From contig JAPTOF010000009.1 of the NCBI GenBank assembly GCA_028554755.1, forward strand, positions 2,026,501 to 2,090,500: a DNA stretch of 64,000 bases, written 5' to 3'. Positions 22,553 through 33,877 of the stretch are shown here, piece by piece. The notes under the pieces were generated by a model. The model did no database searches, was not told the origin of the DNA, and was given only the letters and a program-made list of their open reading frames with translations. Both the position numbers and the translations under genes were made by a program. Numbering within the stretch: position 1 is the stretch's first letter; each line of letters begins with the position of its first letter. Source of the stretch: Cordia subcordata. Its lineage: Eukaryota; Streptophyta; Magnoliopsida; Boraginales; Cordiaceae.

Positions 22553-23946
22553 TTATGTAAGACTTTTCTTTTGAAGACGAATCATAACCAATCTAGGCTT
22601 TATCAAAGACACAATGTTGTTTTCAAGCAAGACATTTAAATTTTTGGTTCCATTTGTAAATTTTGAAGCCATATTTTCTAAATCATTGACCTTTGCTTTC
22701 AAATCTTCATTTTCTTTTTGTAAATCAACGTTGGTTTTCTTCTTTTCTAAATTCTTTTTCAAACTCTCGTTTTCCATGCAAATATCATGCAATTTACTTT
22801 CAAGAGACAAAAAAATTTTCTTATGCTCCTTGTTTTTGTTCACCATTTTCTTGAACTCTATAAGCATCTCATTATACATTTCTTCTAATTCTTCATAAGA
22901 ACTATTTTCATCACAAGAGATATAGTTTGGACTTACCTCATCTTCCTCTTTTGCCATGAGACATAGGCTGGCAACTTCCTCTTCAATGGACTCTTTTTCT
23001 TCATCACTTCACTCCGAGTCACTCCAAGTAGCTTCCAAGGCATTCTTTTTGAATTTCTTCTCATCCTTCTTCCTCAATTCATGTCCCAGTTTCTTGCATT
23101 TAAAACAAACCAATTCTTTACTAGTTTCACATTTACTTACCTCTCTTCTTTGTCCTTTCTTTGGATTGAACTTTTGCTTCCTCATTAATCTCTTAAATTT
23201 GGAGAATATGGCCATTTCATCATCATGTTCACTCTCACTTTCACTTGTTGATTCTTCTTGTGGTGTGGCCTTAACAGCAATAGTTTTGTTGGCCTTTGGT
23301 TGTTTCTCTAGCTTCTTGAGCTTCAATTCATAAGTCATGAGTTATCCGACAAGTTCACTCAATTGTAAGGTATTGAGGTCCTTGAACTCCTTGATGGCCG
23401 TAGTCTTTGGTAGCCAAGCCATTGGTAGGCTTCTCAAAAGCTTTCTTACAAGTTCGACAGTTCTTACCAAGAGACTTCAAGGAGTTAACAATTTCAATAA
23501 ATCTTGAAAACATTTGCTCAATTTTTTCATCTAGAAGCATAGAGAAACATTTCATATTTATGCACAAGCATCCTAATCCTAGTTTCTTTAACTTGATTAG
23601 TGCCTTCATGTATGACTTTAAGTTGATCCCATACCTACTTCACCATGGTGCATCCTATAATTTTATTGAATTTAGAGAGATCTAATGCAAGGTAAAGGTA
23701 GTGAATGGCATTAGTATTTGTTTCAACAAATTTTATATCATCTTACCATTCTTCTTTTGGTTTAGGGACCTTTACACCATTTACTTCTTTGGAGGGAATA
23801 CTAGGTCTATTAACTATGGTTTTCCATGCAACATAATCTTTGCCTTGCAAAAATTTTCTCATTCGAACTTTCCAAAATGTGCAATTGGTTCCATCAAAGT
23901 ATGGAACTCTAATAGTGGAAAGACTGTCTTGAATTCTATGTACCAT
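22553..23946 (-). pseudogene. Copia B gag
   Basis: It starts MVHRIQDSLSTIRVPYFDGT and continues with CTFWKVRMRKFLQG, the usual SIRE-type gag opening. A KETRIRMLVHKYEMF-type block follows, then MTYELKLKKLEKQPKAN, an acidic stretch, a zinc knuckle VCFKCKKLGHELRKKD and a long coiled coil (EDEVSPNYISCDENSSYEEL through NEDLKAKVNDLENM). The knuckle lacks its final Cys. Many stops and frame changes lie between 23700 and 23340. The long acidic/coiled-coil tail is characteristic of SIRE/Maximus gag. Confidence 0.85.
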
Positions 23947-24030
23947 GATCTTTAGCTCTAGACAATTAAGTCAAAAACACACAAAAATGCAAACAATCAC
24001 ACAAGTTATGCAATTAATGAGTAGAGCACT

Positions 24031-24045
24031 AGGCTCTGATGCCAC
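24031..24045 (-). other. Copia B primer-binding site
   Basis: The minus strand reads TGGCATCAGAGCC next to the 5' LTR, one base from the canonical TGGTATCAGAGC of initiator Met-tRNA. Confidence 0.9.
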
Positions 24046-24046
24046 A

Positions 24047-25846
24047 TGTTGCCTAGAGAATGAATTCAAGAGGGGGTGAATTGGATTGTTGACACAAATA
24101 AACACTTAAAAAACCTTAACAAGTATTTCAAGCAAATCTACATACAACATTCAAAGTAAATATTTGAAATATAAAGAGTATAGGGTTAAGAAGATCAAAC
24201 ACAGTTATTTAGAGCAGTTTGAATTCCCAAGGGCCTAGTCCACTATCTAAGGTCTTCTCTTAGGGTTTCAAAAACTTCATTAGTGAATTGCTTTTAGCTT
24301 AGTACGTTGTCAAAGCGTAGAACAATGATCACAACTTTTGCTTCACCATAAGAACCACATGTATTAACCCAATATTTGAGGATTTCAACCTTTCACTCTT
24401 GAGAGAAGTTCCTTACAACTATGCTATCCAAGTGTAAAGAAACTCACACCTAATGTAATAGTAAAGAGTTTGGAATACAAGAACTTCTTGTGACCAACTG
24501 TACAAAGGTATTTAAACATTTCTATGTTATTCTAAGTAGATAAGCAATTTATGAGCTCAAGAACTTGATCAATGAATGCCAATAATATGCAATAAATGGA
24601 GATAGTAATAAATGAAGCAAGATTGCATAAAAGAGAGTGTGTTGAATGTTAGAGAGCTTGTGGATATGTTTTGATTAAGTTGTATCTAAGTTGGGAGGTG
24701 AAACATATACTTATAAGCCCAAAAATTAATTCTCCTAATGGCTATATTTTAAAAACAACTCAGAAAGGCTACCAAAGCACTTTACCGATCAACCCCCTGG
24801 GTGTGCCGGTAGTTCCAATGGACAAAAGACCCATACCAGAACACTCTACTAGTCGATCAGTAGGCTTTTCTGGTAGAACAACAATGCTTATTGGTTTTAC
24901 CAGAGCACAAAGCTAGTCGATCACCTGTTTAGTCCGGTACTTGCAAAAATTGTCAGAAAACCTACTACCTACTACAAAAAGCGCGGCTATACTCAAAAAG
25001 GTCAATACAAGTAGTTTTTCTACAGATTTAATAGCTCAAGATAATTCCTAATATTACATACATTTAGTCTCATTAAAGCAACATCAACCAACTTGTGAAA
25101 GCATTAAATGCAAAGCTAAGACTTGCACACAATCAAGGTTTTTTTCTTTTTAGATTTTTGCATGGGGAAATGGTATATGCAAGTTGTTTACCTATAGATA
25201 CATATATATTATACAAGATAACTCAAATATATATAGTGTAAAGCCCATATATGCACTTTTACTGTAGGAAACATGCTAATAGACTCATATATACATACAT
25301 ATAAGCAAATATAATTGTCAAATTATCAAGTATCAATGGAATAGTATATGCTACAGTACATAAAACTTGAAAATGCAAAGATATGCATATCAAAACTATA
25401 TTTTTTTTGCACGAAAAGTTGTTTTGAATGCAAATGAAAGCATGTGCATACCTATAATAATAAGAATAGAGAAGTTATATAAGCATGTATTAAGGAGAAA
25501 AGATGATCAATCATAGAAAACAAGAATTATAAGTAATATGCATGAAAATGCACGTAATGCAATAAGTCTTTGAGCTTTATATTATTTTGCTGTACCAAGA
25601 TCAGCTTAACATAAGACTAAGAAAGAAGAAAGGAGCTACAACTACAAGACAACTTCAAGGTACTTCAATCATCATGAACCATGCTTCATAACCATGCTCC
25701 ATCTCCTTTCTTTACGTAAGAATGTTTCTGTACAACATATTCAATATACTAAAAGTACTAGCAATTAGATAACAAATGATAAATATGGATTCATCAAAAT
25801 ATAATTAACATTAGTAAATCAATATATTCAACCAATATATTTAATA
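24047..25846 (-). repeat. Copia B 5' LTR
   Basis: It begins TGTTGCC and ends TTAATA (expected CA decayed to TA) on the plus strand. It aligns with 17098-18808 throughout but with many differences, so the insertion is older than Copia A. Followed by the duplication GATCT. Confidence 0.92.
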
Positions 25847-25851
25847 GATCT

Positions 25852-26689
25852 CAATTTCATATTTTATAGCAGGTTTTATCAAAATTTTGTATTTTCATGT
25901 TATTGTGTGAATTTTTCTTTAATTTCTATGTTGGTTCATGAACTGAGATCTACAATTTAATTGCTTTCTAGCTTGGTACCATTGAGTTTTTAACTAAAAT
26001 TTGATTTTTCTGCTAAATTTGATTTGTAACTCGAGCAGAATCTAATGTTTGACCCACGACATCGAATTCTAATCTTTTCTGCTACAAACCTTTTTTTTTG
26101 TTGTTCCTATATGAATTGAGAAGCTTGTAGTTTCTGCCATTTTGTTTTCTTCATGTGAATCTCTGAGGAATTCTTTTGGTGTTGAAATTTGGAAAGTTTA
26201 CAACTTTATTGCTGCAAAATTTCGTATTTGAAGTTTATTTTGCATAAAATGTGAATGATTCAGGTCATTTTAACTACTCAAGTTTACATAAAATGAGGTT
26301 TGATTGCTTTAAGTGTACATATAATGAATGTCAAGAGTTGGAACAAAGTGATTGGGTTCCAAAAGATATTAACGAGGATTTGTTAGTTGATGTTGTTGAA
26401 CAATCATAACATAGACCTGTGTTTTCATTTCAAGGTTCTTCATATCTTTTTGGATTCTTAATGCTGATGTTCCATTTTAAGTGGATTGTGTTATTGCACT
26501 GTTGGCTTGGTGCAAAGATAAAAGTACAGAAGTGTATTTTTTGTTTTTTTTTTTCTTTTTCTTTTATCAATATATAATGCTTTGGTAAAAACATGACAAG
26601 ATGCAAAGAGCTGTGCATCTATGTAACAAGTTTATGTCTTTGCGATGCATCCTTTAGAAACACAAACACAAACATGGTGTCAACAGGCC
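25852..26689 (+). other. CACTA-1 internal segment right of Copia B
   Basis: It is AT-rich with intron-like base composition. A short frame at about 26294-26408 (MRFDCFKCTYNECQ) has two cysteines but no recognised family. It may be part of a captured transcript, possibly a 5' UTR intron of the kinase. Confidence 0.35.
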
Positions 26690-28358
26690 AGTAGAAGAAG
26701 AATCTGCAATCAATGTTAAGAACAAAGCTAGCAAACCTCAAAATCCCATCTCCTTTATGGGCCCCTCCCCCAAGATTGATGATGATGATTGTGCTAGTAG
26801 GGTGGTTGAAGATGTGATTAATGGTGAAGAGGTGGGTATGGGGAGGTGAAAAAGATAGGGTCGGGGGACTTTGAGATACTGAGGGTGGTGAGTAAAGGTG
26901 CTTTTGGGAAGGTGTTTTCGGTGAGGAAGAAGGATGTGAGTGGAAATGGTGGGGTTAATGGGGATGGGATTTTCACCATGAAAGTGATGAGACAGGAAAC
27001 TATTATCAAGAATAACCATGTGGATTGCATGAAGGCTGAGAAGGATATTCTCACAAACGTTGTTCATCTAGTCCTTGTTCAGCTTTGGTATTCTTTTCAG
27101 GTAATCTTTTTTTGTCATATTTGTTGTTTTATTGATTCACGACTTTATTAGTTATATTGATGTTTGGAGATATAATGCAATTGAACTTGAATATGGCTTT
27201 AAGTAGTAGTAAATTTTGGATTTGGCTTGGCAATAATAGGTTGTTATTAGTAAGTTCTTTAAAGGATTATGCGGATTGTGGAAAAAGAGCATGTTTGTGT
27301 CGGTTTGGTGTGGATTTTATTAGTTGATTGTATTAATTATTAGACTAGAAGATTCTGAAATTTGGAGATAGATTTGCAATTTCTGCAAAACTCTTCTGGT
27401 TATCTCATTCCGTAAAAAACAATGTTCAACTAATCAAAGACAGATTGTAAGTTAATTTAATTGTCGTTTGTAGATTAACATTTGAAGTACTCAAGTTTTC
27501 TTGATTAAATCAAGGTAGATGATTGTAACCTCTCAGAGTTTCGGAAGTATAGTAATTCTTTTTGAAGCTGTTTTGTTTAGTGTAAGAGGAGCTGTAGTAT
27601 AGTAAGGTCTAATATATTCATTTGTTTATGCCACGATATGGTAGTACATCACTGTGCTAATGCTATGTTGTAAATTTGATTGGAAAGGTCTTTACTCTCC
27701 ATTTCTGTCATGATATCTCCTTTGGAGTACCACTTTCAAAGAAGGAACATGTATGAAAATTGTTTTGGGCAGTTATATGTCAACAAGGCTCTTTTTTTTT
27801 AACCTCAATCTGAAGAAGAAATCCACCCAAGTCTCTCTCTGTCTCTCTCTCTCTCTCTCTTGTTCTCCCTCTTCGTCTCCCTCCTCTCTCTGACTCGTCC
27901 TTTGTGCATGGTCTGCCACCTCACTCTAGTCTTCACTTGCTACTTCGAAAGCCACTAACTTCATGACCGTGCCTATTCATGGCCTTTGTAATTACTGTCC
28001 ACATCGTTGTCTACAAAGCGTCACCATCACCATCAAGTTATTGTAGAGGTTCATGGTTTGCTATAAATTTACTTCAAATATTATGCACCAAAAAAAAGAA
28101 TGGCTAGTGGTTGTATCGATGGATTTTATAAATGGAGGTCATCTCTTCACGTACTCTTTGGTTTCTGTTTGGATAAGCGGATATATTTTCCTGTACAATA
28201 TTTTGATTTTAGTTCTTATGTTTATCTTGGGTGGTGAAGAGCAGGCAATGATTTATACTGCTGAGATAATATCTGTTGTTTCTCCTTTACATGAATGCGG
28301 GATCGTGCATTGAGATCTCAAACCTGAGAACATTTTGATGGATGCTGATGGTGACGTA
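26690..28358 (+). pseudogene. Captured S6K-like AGC protein kinase fragment in CACTA-1
   Basis: Exon 1 includes GSGDFEILRVVSKGAFGKVF (glycine-rich loop GxGxFGxV slightly altered), TMKVMRQETI (AMKVMRK, ATP-binding Lys) and MKAEKDIL. It ends WYSFQ at a GT donor (27101/27102). A second piece near 28110-28150 reads SMDFINGGHLF. A third (28235-28358) reads MIYTAEIISVVSPLHECGIVH, then a TGA where the R of HRD should be, then DLKPENILMDADG. These blocks in this order match plant S6 kinase (S6K/PK19 type). Introns lie between them, so capture was from genomic DNA. The activation loop and C-lobe are absent, so the fragment cannot be an active kinase. Confidence 0.8.
27840..27866 (+). repeat. CT microsatellite
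   Basis: A run of TC dinucleotides interrupted by G lies within the intron-like sequence of the captured kinase. Confidence 0.85.
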
Positions 28359-29062
28359 TTGGTCATTTAATCTATTTAATACTTGTGCAAGTGCATGCTC
28401 GTGATATGGAAACGATATACTTTCACTCAAGTCTATCTTTTTCTCTGCTGCTACAAAAGGACCCAAGTGTGAGCTGTTACCTTTTGTAAACTTCATCGCT
28501 GCTTGCGCAATTCCTTTCTAACACACTACCTGAGATAAATTTATTGCTTGAATTATGATATTTTTCAGCTTGAATTGGAGATATGTTATGTTGTTTGTTT
28601 GTCAGTTTTATTAGATAACTGTTAATGCTAGAGAACTTCTTTGTTTATGTATTTAATGTCTTTATTAATTTTTTCCTTTTATCTTTGTTCTCTTATTGAC
28701 AGGTGGATTTATGATGAATCAAAGGGGCTATTCCGTGATATTTCCTCTTAATCATCATCTGATTGAACTTGTATTTTTGGGATAATTAAAGAAAGATGGA
28801 TCTTTGATGATTGATGTATATGGGCATTACAAGTTTGATTAAAGTTAGAGTACTGATGTATTTTCTTTGGTACTTATATTTGACAACTATTGAAAATAAA
28901 AATATATGTTTGTTATTGACTTTGCTTTAGTATTAAACAAAATGTTTTGTTGTGTATATATGTTTATGGATGAACATGTAATGAAATTTTTTGGTTTTAT
29001 ATATATTTGAATTTAGTATGAAAGTATAATTTAATATGTTGGATTCAAAAAAATAGATTTAC
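28359..29062. other. CACTA-1 internal non-coding segment
   Basis: It is AT-rich with no recognisable exon beyond the kinase catalytic loop. It is probably the remainder of a captured intron and flanking element DNA. Confidence 0.4.
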
Positions 29063-29090
29063 AATATATATATATATATATATATATATA
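29063..29090 (+). repeat. AT microsatellite
   Basis: A TA dinucleotide run of about 14 units sits just inside the right subterminal repeats of CACTA-1. Confidence 0.95.
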
Positions 29091-29500
29091 GGTGGTAGTT
29101 TTTGACCGTTATTAAATGATAATTAAAAATTAATTTGGCTACCTAATAGGCAGTGGTTTTTAATCATCGCTAAATGCTAATTTGAATTAATTTGGTTACA
29201 TAATAGGCAGAGGTTATGAATTGCCACAATAATACATAGGTGGTGGTTGTGAAACTATTGCTAATATGCTCCCAAAGTGAAATAATGACACTAATTAATT
29301 GTCACCTATTTGAAACAAACCATTGGCAAATTTGTAAATGTGGCATTTAGGAACTATCATCAATTCCATTATGGAATTAGCAGCAACAACTACGATGACA
29401 GTTATGGCAGCATTTGTAAAATCGTCGCTAATTAATAAGTGACAATAGAAAAATTGCTACTAATAACATAAAAAACTGTCTTCTTTAATCTAATTTTTTG
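29091..29500. repeat. CACTA-1 right subterminal repeats
   Basis: Repeated units such as GGTGGTAGTTTTTGACCGTT, TAATCATCGCTAAATG, GAATTGCCAC and AATTGTCACC recur in both orientations. They mirror the left end at 16030-16510. Confidence 0.65.
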
Positions 29501-29505
29501 TAGTG

Positions 29506-29684
29506 ACACTCGCTTTCCTTCGTTAGATATATTATTTCAAATAAGAGATGAAGAACTCTTTACTAATTTGACCGTGTGTGTTAAGATTTTACTTGTCTTG
29601 CAAGAGATAATTCGCCCAACCATTGTCGAAATCCACAACAACTGGTTCATACACGAATCATTGTGGCGATCGATTAAAGATACC
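29506..29684 (+). mobile_element. Gypsy-O LTR end and leader start
   Basis: Sequence up to about 29645 looks like the U5 part of a Gypsy LTR (AAGAGATGAAGAACTC, CTAATTTGACCGTG). TTGTGGCGATCGATTAAAG near 29661 looks like the stretch downstream of a decayed primer site. The leader continues after Gypsy-B at 40776 and reaches the gag ATG at 40794. Confidence 0.55.
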
Positions 29685-30593
29685 TAATATGGGTATGTCA
29701 AATCTACCAATAAAGAGTCAACACATGTCATCGGGGGAGGATGGAACGAAGCCAGCAGACCCCTGGGCTATGGGTTCGCCCCTCCCTCAATGCTTGGCTA
29801 CACCAACGGTGGACCCTTGGGCTACGGGTTCGCCCCCCCTCTCCTACCCTGGCTTACCCTTCTATGATGGGTAAGCCCCCTTTGTATGCTCAAAATATAT
29901 GCATGAATGTGTATGGAAAAAGACCTTGAGGCTATGCGTACGCCGGGAGGTGCCGAGATGGCGTACCTATACCATTCAGGTACGCCTAGGCTAAATTCAT
30001 GGGCTTACGCCTGCTCTTTTCCTTAAGTAACAAAGGAAGCCATGTCAACAAACAAAGCAAGTCTAATCAACACCCTACTTAAGGTAAACTTCAGGTGTTG
30101 AGATACCATATCTATAAATACAAGGCCATAATGCAAGCGAAACAAGTAAGTGAAGGCTAAAACTCTCTCTACTTATCTTATGAACATTCATATTCAAACA
30201 TGCATTCACCACACTAACTTGATTGTCGGAGGTACAACGGGGGAAAGCCCTGCCTTGTTCTTGCCTTGTAGGGAAAGGTGGGCCCTCAGCGTAGCATCTG
30301 CTGACTTACCCTCAGCTCATGCATCTGCTGGCTTACCCTTAGCTCACGCGTCCGCCGGCTTACCCTTAGCTTATGCGTCCATCAGCTTACCCTTGCTCCA
30401 AGTGGACAAAGGTGGACCCTCAACATACGCGTCCGCCGGCTTACCCTTAGCTCATGCGTCCACTGGCTTACCCTCGTACCAAGTGCGCAAAGGTAGACTC
30501 TCAACCTACGCGTCCACTTCCGTTGCATCTAACATGCCAACTAAGTCATCCGAGTTATTACTGACGTGGGAAGAGCATCTTTTACCCACATCA
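29685..30593 (+). repeat. Gypsy-B 5' LTR
   Basis: It begins TAATATGGG (TGATATGGG in the other LTR) and ends CCCACATCA. A TATA-like ATCTATAAATAC is at about 30109-30120. The 3' half contains a 27-bp tandem array. Confidence 0.92.
30288..30475 (+). repeat. 27-bp tandem array in the Gypsy-B 5' LTR
   Basis: Units about CTCATGCGTCCGCCGGCTTACCCTTAG recur roughly seven times with variation, interrupted once by CTCCAAGTGGACAAAGGTGG. Open frames across the array (nine-residue repeats) are a by-product of the 27-bp period. Confidence 0.85.
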
Positions 30594-30612
30594 GTTGGCA
30601 CCATATGTGGGA
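30594..30612 (+). other. Gypsy-B primer-binding region
   Basis: GTTGGCACCATATGTGGGAA follows the 5' LTR. It matches the TTGGCGCCGTxTGTGGGxA type found in Tat/Gypsy elements, with CG sites decayed. Confidence 0.75.
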
Positions 30613-31979
30613 AGAGTGTTCTTGAATAGAATCCGAGTAGCAGTCTCAACTTACCATCTGATGATGAAGTTTCCAACTCGGAATGGCGTGGCAGAGATTT
30701 GGGGAAATCAACTCATAGCTAGAGAATGCTATGCCGCCTCTCTAGAAGGAACCAAGAAAAGCAAGGAAGTTATGTAGGTCGAAGTGCCAGACTCTAAGGG
30801 AGGAGAGTACCGTGGGGCACTCGTTGAGGCATTAGAGGAAGCTGTCATTGGGAGTAGTGACCAAAAGACCTGTATAGGGTCGAGTTTGACAGAGGAAGAG
30901 AAGGAGAAAAACGGTTAGGTTCCTGTCAAGAAACCGAGACGTATTTGCCTGGTCGGTGTTGGACATGAAGGGGATCGATCCGGAGATTGTCTTACATAAG
31001 TTGAATGTGGACCCAAATGTGCGTCCTGTCCAGCAAAAGAGGAGGTCCTTCTCTGTGGAGAAAAGCCAAGCAGCTCTAGAAGAAACAGAAAAACTCCTAA
31101 CGGCCGGGCACCTTAGGAAGATGGACTACCAGGGTGGGTCGCCAATCCGGTACTTGTGAAGATGGCAAATAGGAGCTGGTGAATGTTTATAGATTACACA
31201 GACCTTAATAAAGCCTATTTGAAAGACTGTTTCCCACTGCTTATAATAGATTGACTGATTGATATGATGGCCAGGTTCGAGTTGCTAATGTTTATGGACA
31301 GATTCAAAGGGTACAACCAGATTAAGGTGGCTTCCGAAGACGAAGATAAGACCTCTTTTGTAATTGAGCAGGAGGTGTATTGCTATCGGGTAATGATCTT
31401 TGGGCTGAAAAATGTAGGGGCAACTTACCAGAGAATGGTCACTAAAGTTTCTAAACAGCAGTTAAGGAGGAATATGGAGGTGTACGTGGATGATATGCTG
31501 GTAAAAAGTCAAAAAGCCCTAGACCATATTGCGGACTTGCAGGAGGCATTTGATGTCATGAGAAAATGCAGTATGAAGCTTAACCCGGAAAAGTGCGCCT
31601 TTGGGGTAAAGGCCGGGAAGTTCTTCGGATTTATAGTGACTCATAGGGGGATCGAAGCCAATCCGAAGAAAATTCAGGCTATCTTGGGAATGGAGCCACC
31701 TACGAATACTCATGAGGTCCAATCCTTAGCTGGCCGAGTAGCTACCCTCAGCAAATTCATGTCCCGCTCAGCAGACAAGTGCTTCCCCTTCTTTAGGATC
31801 CTGCGCAATCCTAAAAACTTTCAGTGGACTGCTGAATGTCAGGCAGCTTTTGACCAGATCAAGCGGTACCTGTCTTCTCCACCCTTGTTGTCTCGACCAG
31901 AGGAAAAAGAGGAGTTACTATTATATGTAGATGTCTCAGGAGTGGCAGTGGCAGTCGTTCTACTCCGGGAGGATGGAAG
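30613..31979 (+). pseudogene. Gypsy-B protease C-terminus and reverse transcriptase
   Basis: Directly after the primer region the sequence is already the end of the protease (VSTYHLMMKFPTRNGVAEI, ARECYAASL), so gag and the protease active site are deleted. RT starts near 30930 (VFAWSVLDMKGIDPEI, VRPVQQKRRSF). Stops at about 31157-31260 break the first third. From 31264 it is open with FMDRFKGYNQIKVA, FVIEQEVYCYRVMIFGLKN, VYVDDMLVKS (YVDD kept) and FGFIVTHRGIEANPKKI, then the thumb and the start of RNase H (ELLLYVDVSGVAVAVVLLRE). It is cut at 31979 by the solo LTR and resumes at 33878. Confidence 0.9.
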
Positions 31980-33877
31980 TGTTAGGATTAGTATGCCCTA
32001 AAGCTCACTTGTACATGACATTTTGGATATGAAACAATGTATAATCATATTTTTGTTAAATGGCATTATGAGTTTCTTACATATAATCTCTGTTATGTTT
32101 TATCGATGCATGTATGAAGGTCCTTTGACTTGCGCTAATGACTTGGGTGCGCAGTGAGGCTGGACGCACAGTAGGTTCAAGTCTAGATTTAGTCACGTCA
32201 TAAATTGAATCCATAACCAAATAGTAGTGTTGGGCACTCTACTTTGATAAGGTTATATTGAGTAAGTCTCCTCTTTGAGGGTGATCTACCTAGGTCATTG
32301 GAGGACTTTCTGGATTTTATCTCAATAGTACGTGTGTCACGTATTGGATAGGACCATTGTGAGTATGTTTTCTAGCGACGTACTATCAAAGAAAGAAAAC
32401 AAGACACTCACTGCTACTAAATGATCATTGCTCTTAATCTTGAGTATATGTGGATGAACTAATGAAGTTAGGGTTTAGTACTTTGATTCACTATGGGTGA
32501 GATCTTATTTTATTAGGATCAACAACATTGTGTATTGAGTGCTAAGTTCTAATTAATTAGAACATGCATATGCAAAATGGAATCTATGTGCTCCCTTTGG
32601 GATTGTCCAAATTTATCATCCGAATCTAGATCTAGTGATACTACCTTTATAGGTGTGTCGGTCATATGGCTTGAGGGTCGCTCCTGAGATCAAGAGATTC
32701 CATGACCAAGGATGGTTGGCAATAGGACAAGAAACCCAACGGAAAAAAAGATACAGCTAAGGAGGTGATAGTACACAGGCCAAAGAACCGATCTTAGCTG
32801 TGGGTATACATAGAGAGGCATTTTGGTCAGTTATTTAGTAGGTCAAAGACAAAGTTCACATTCTTTTGTGATAAGCTTTTGGGTAATGACAATTATTCTT
32901 GGAGTGCAACTTTGATCTTATGGTGGAATAGATCGAAGTTAAAAATAATTATTATGTCGCTTAGATCGGGCAAGGATATTTTTAATTATTTTTGGAAGCC
33001 AATGATAATTGTGTCTTCTTGGTCCCTTCCCTAGTTGAAATGACTTTGAGAGAGTAATCTTGAAAGAGCAAATTCCATATTGTGGTAGTAGCCTTATTGG
33101 GCCAAAGCTTGAAATTGGGTTTGGGCTTTCTTTAGAGTCCAAGATAACTTAATTGGGCTATAATGGTTTCCTATTAGGCTTGGGCCTCCACATGGATTAT
33201 GGACTATGTGTTGGACTTGGATAATGGGCTTGGCCTAAGTCTTCCAAGACAAGTGGACAACTTGCAAAATACTACAAAAACAAGTGGACAACTTGCACAA
33301 GTCTTCCAAGACAAGATTGACAAGTTTCAAAGGAAATACTACATGGAAATTTTCTCCCACATTGAAAGTTTAGCAACTTTAGATGCCAAGGTTCTCTCTA
33401 TAAATAGACAAGACCCTACACCTTTTATGCATTCCACTTTGTAGTTGATTTCTTCCTTTTTGGCAAGAAAATACTACAACACATAGTACACACTTATTGT
33501 GTGATTTTTGCTCTAGTTTTTCAAGAGCATATTACTTTGCTTCTTCCCACACAAGAGGCTATTCTCTCAAGATAAGTCTCTTTCATCATAGGGAAGAAGA
33601 CTAGGGAGTTGCTTATTGTGACACTCTTATAGCAAATTTTGGTGGCCTTGTTCGTGAACGGGAACAAAGCTTGTAACCGGTTTTAGCTTCATCAAAGGCC
33701 CCACGCTTCAAGAGGTTAGCTTTATATATTTTTGCAAGCATTAGTTATATTCTATATGTTCTTGAGCATGTTCTTGTGTGTGTAATGTGGTTATTTTATT
33801 TTCCTAGCATGTTTTCTTAGTTATAATTTAGAAAATATGGACTAGGATACCCCACACTTAATAATATCGATCCTATA
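31980..33877 (+). mobile_element. Solo LTR-alpha (copy 2) inside Gypsy-B
   Basis: A 1,898-bp block splits RNase H between LLREDGS and KPIYYISK. It begins TGTTAGGAT and ends ATCCTATA (copy 1 ends ATCCTACA), so the termini are an inverted TGTTAGGAT/ATCCTACA. GGAAG flanks both sides (31975-31979, 33878-33882). There is no internal region, so it is a solo LTR. TATA box CTATAAATAG is at about 33398-33407. Confidence 0.95.

Larger units (their letters stand above)
17098..25846 (-). mobile_element. Copia B: internally deleted SIRE-like Copia retrotransposon
   Basis: LTRs at 17098-18808 and 24047-25846 are oriented minus. A perfect duplication GATCT (17093-17097, 25847-25851) flanks the element, and primer site and polypurine tract are at the expected junctions. 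It carries gag, a protease piece, RT C-terminus plus RNase H, and an extra ORF after pol. Integrase and most of RT are missing, so it is non-autonomous. The same LTR family recurs at the right edge of the window (Copia D). Confidence 0.93.
16020..29505. mobile_element. CACTA transposon 1 (gene-capturing), split by Copia B
   Basis: The left end is CACTACAAAAG and the right end ...TTTTTTGTAGTG, an inverted CACTACAAAA terminus. ACA flanks both ends (16017-16019, 29506-29508), matching the 3-bp duplication of CACTA elements. Both ends carry subterminal repeats about GGCAGCATTTT / ATTGCCACC / CGCTAATTA. Without Copia B it is about 4.7 kb. I see no transposase, so it is non-autonomous. It carries exons of a kinase gene (26690-28358). 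Confidence 0.85.

Noticed and set aside
26846..27151. Functional protein kinase gene
   Set aside because: Only the N-lobe and catalytic loop pieces are present, a stop replaces the HRD arginine, and the sequence lies inside CACTA termini.
30288..30475. Regularly spaced repeats resembling a CRISPR array
   Set aside because: The units are contiguous 27-bp tandem repeats with variation inside a plant LTR, without unique spacers or cas genes.
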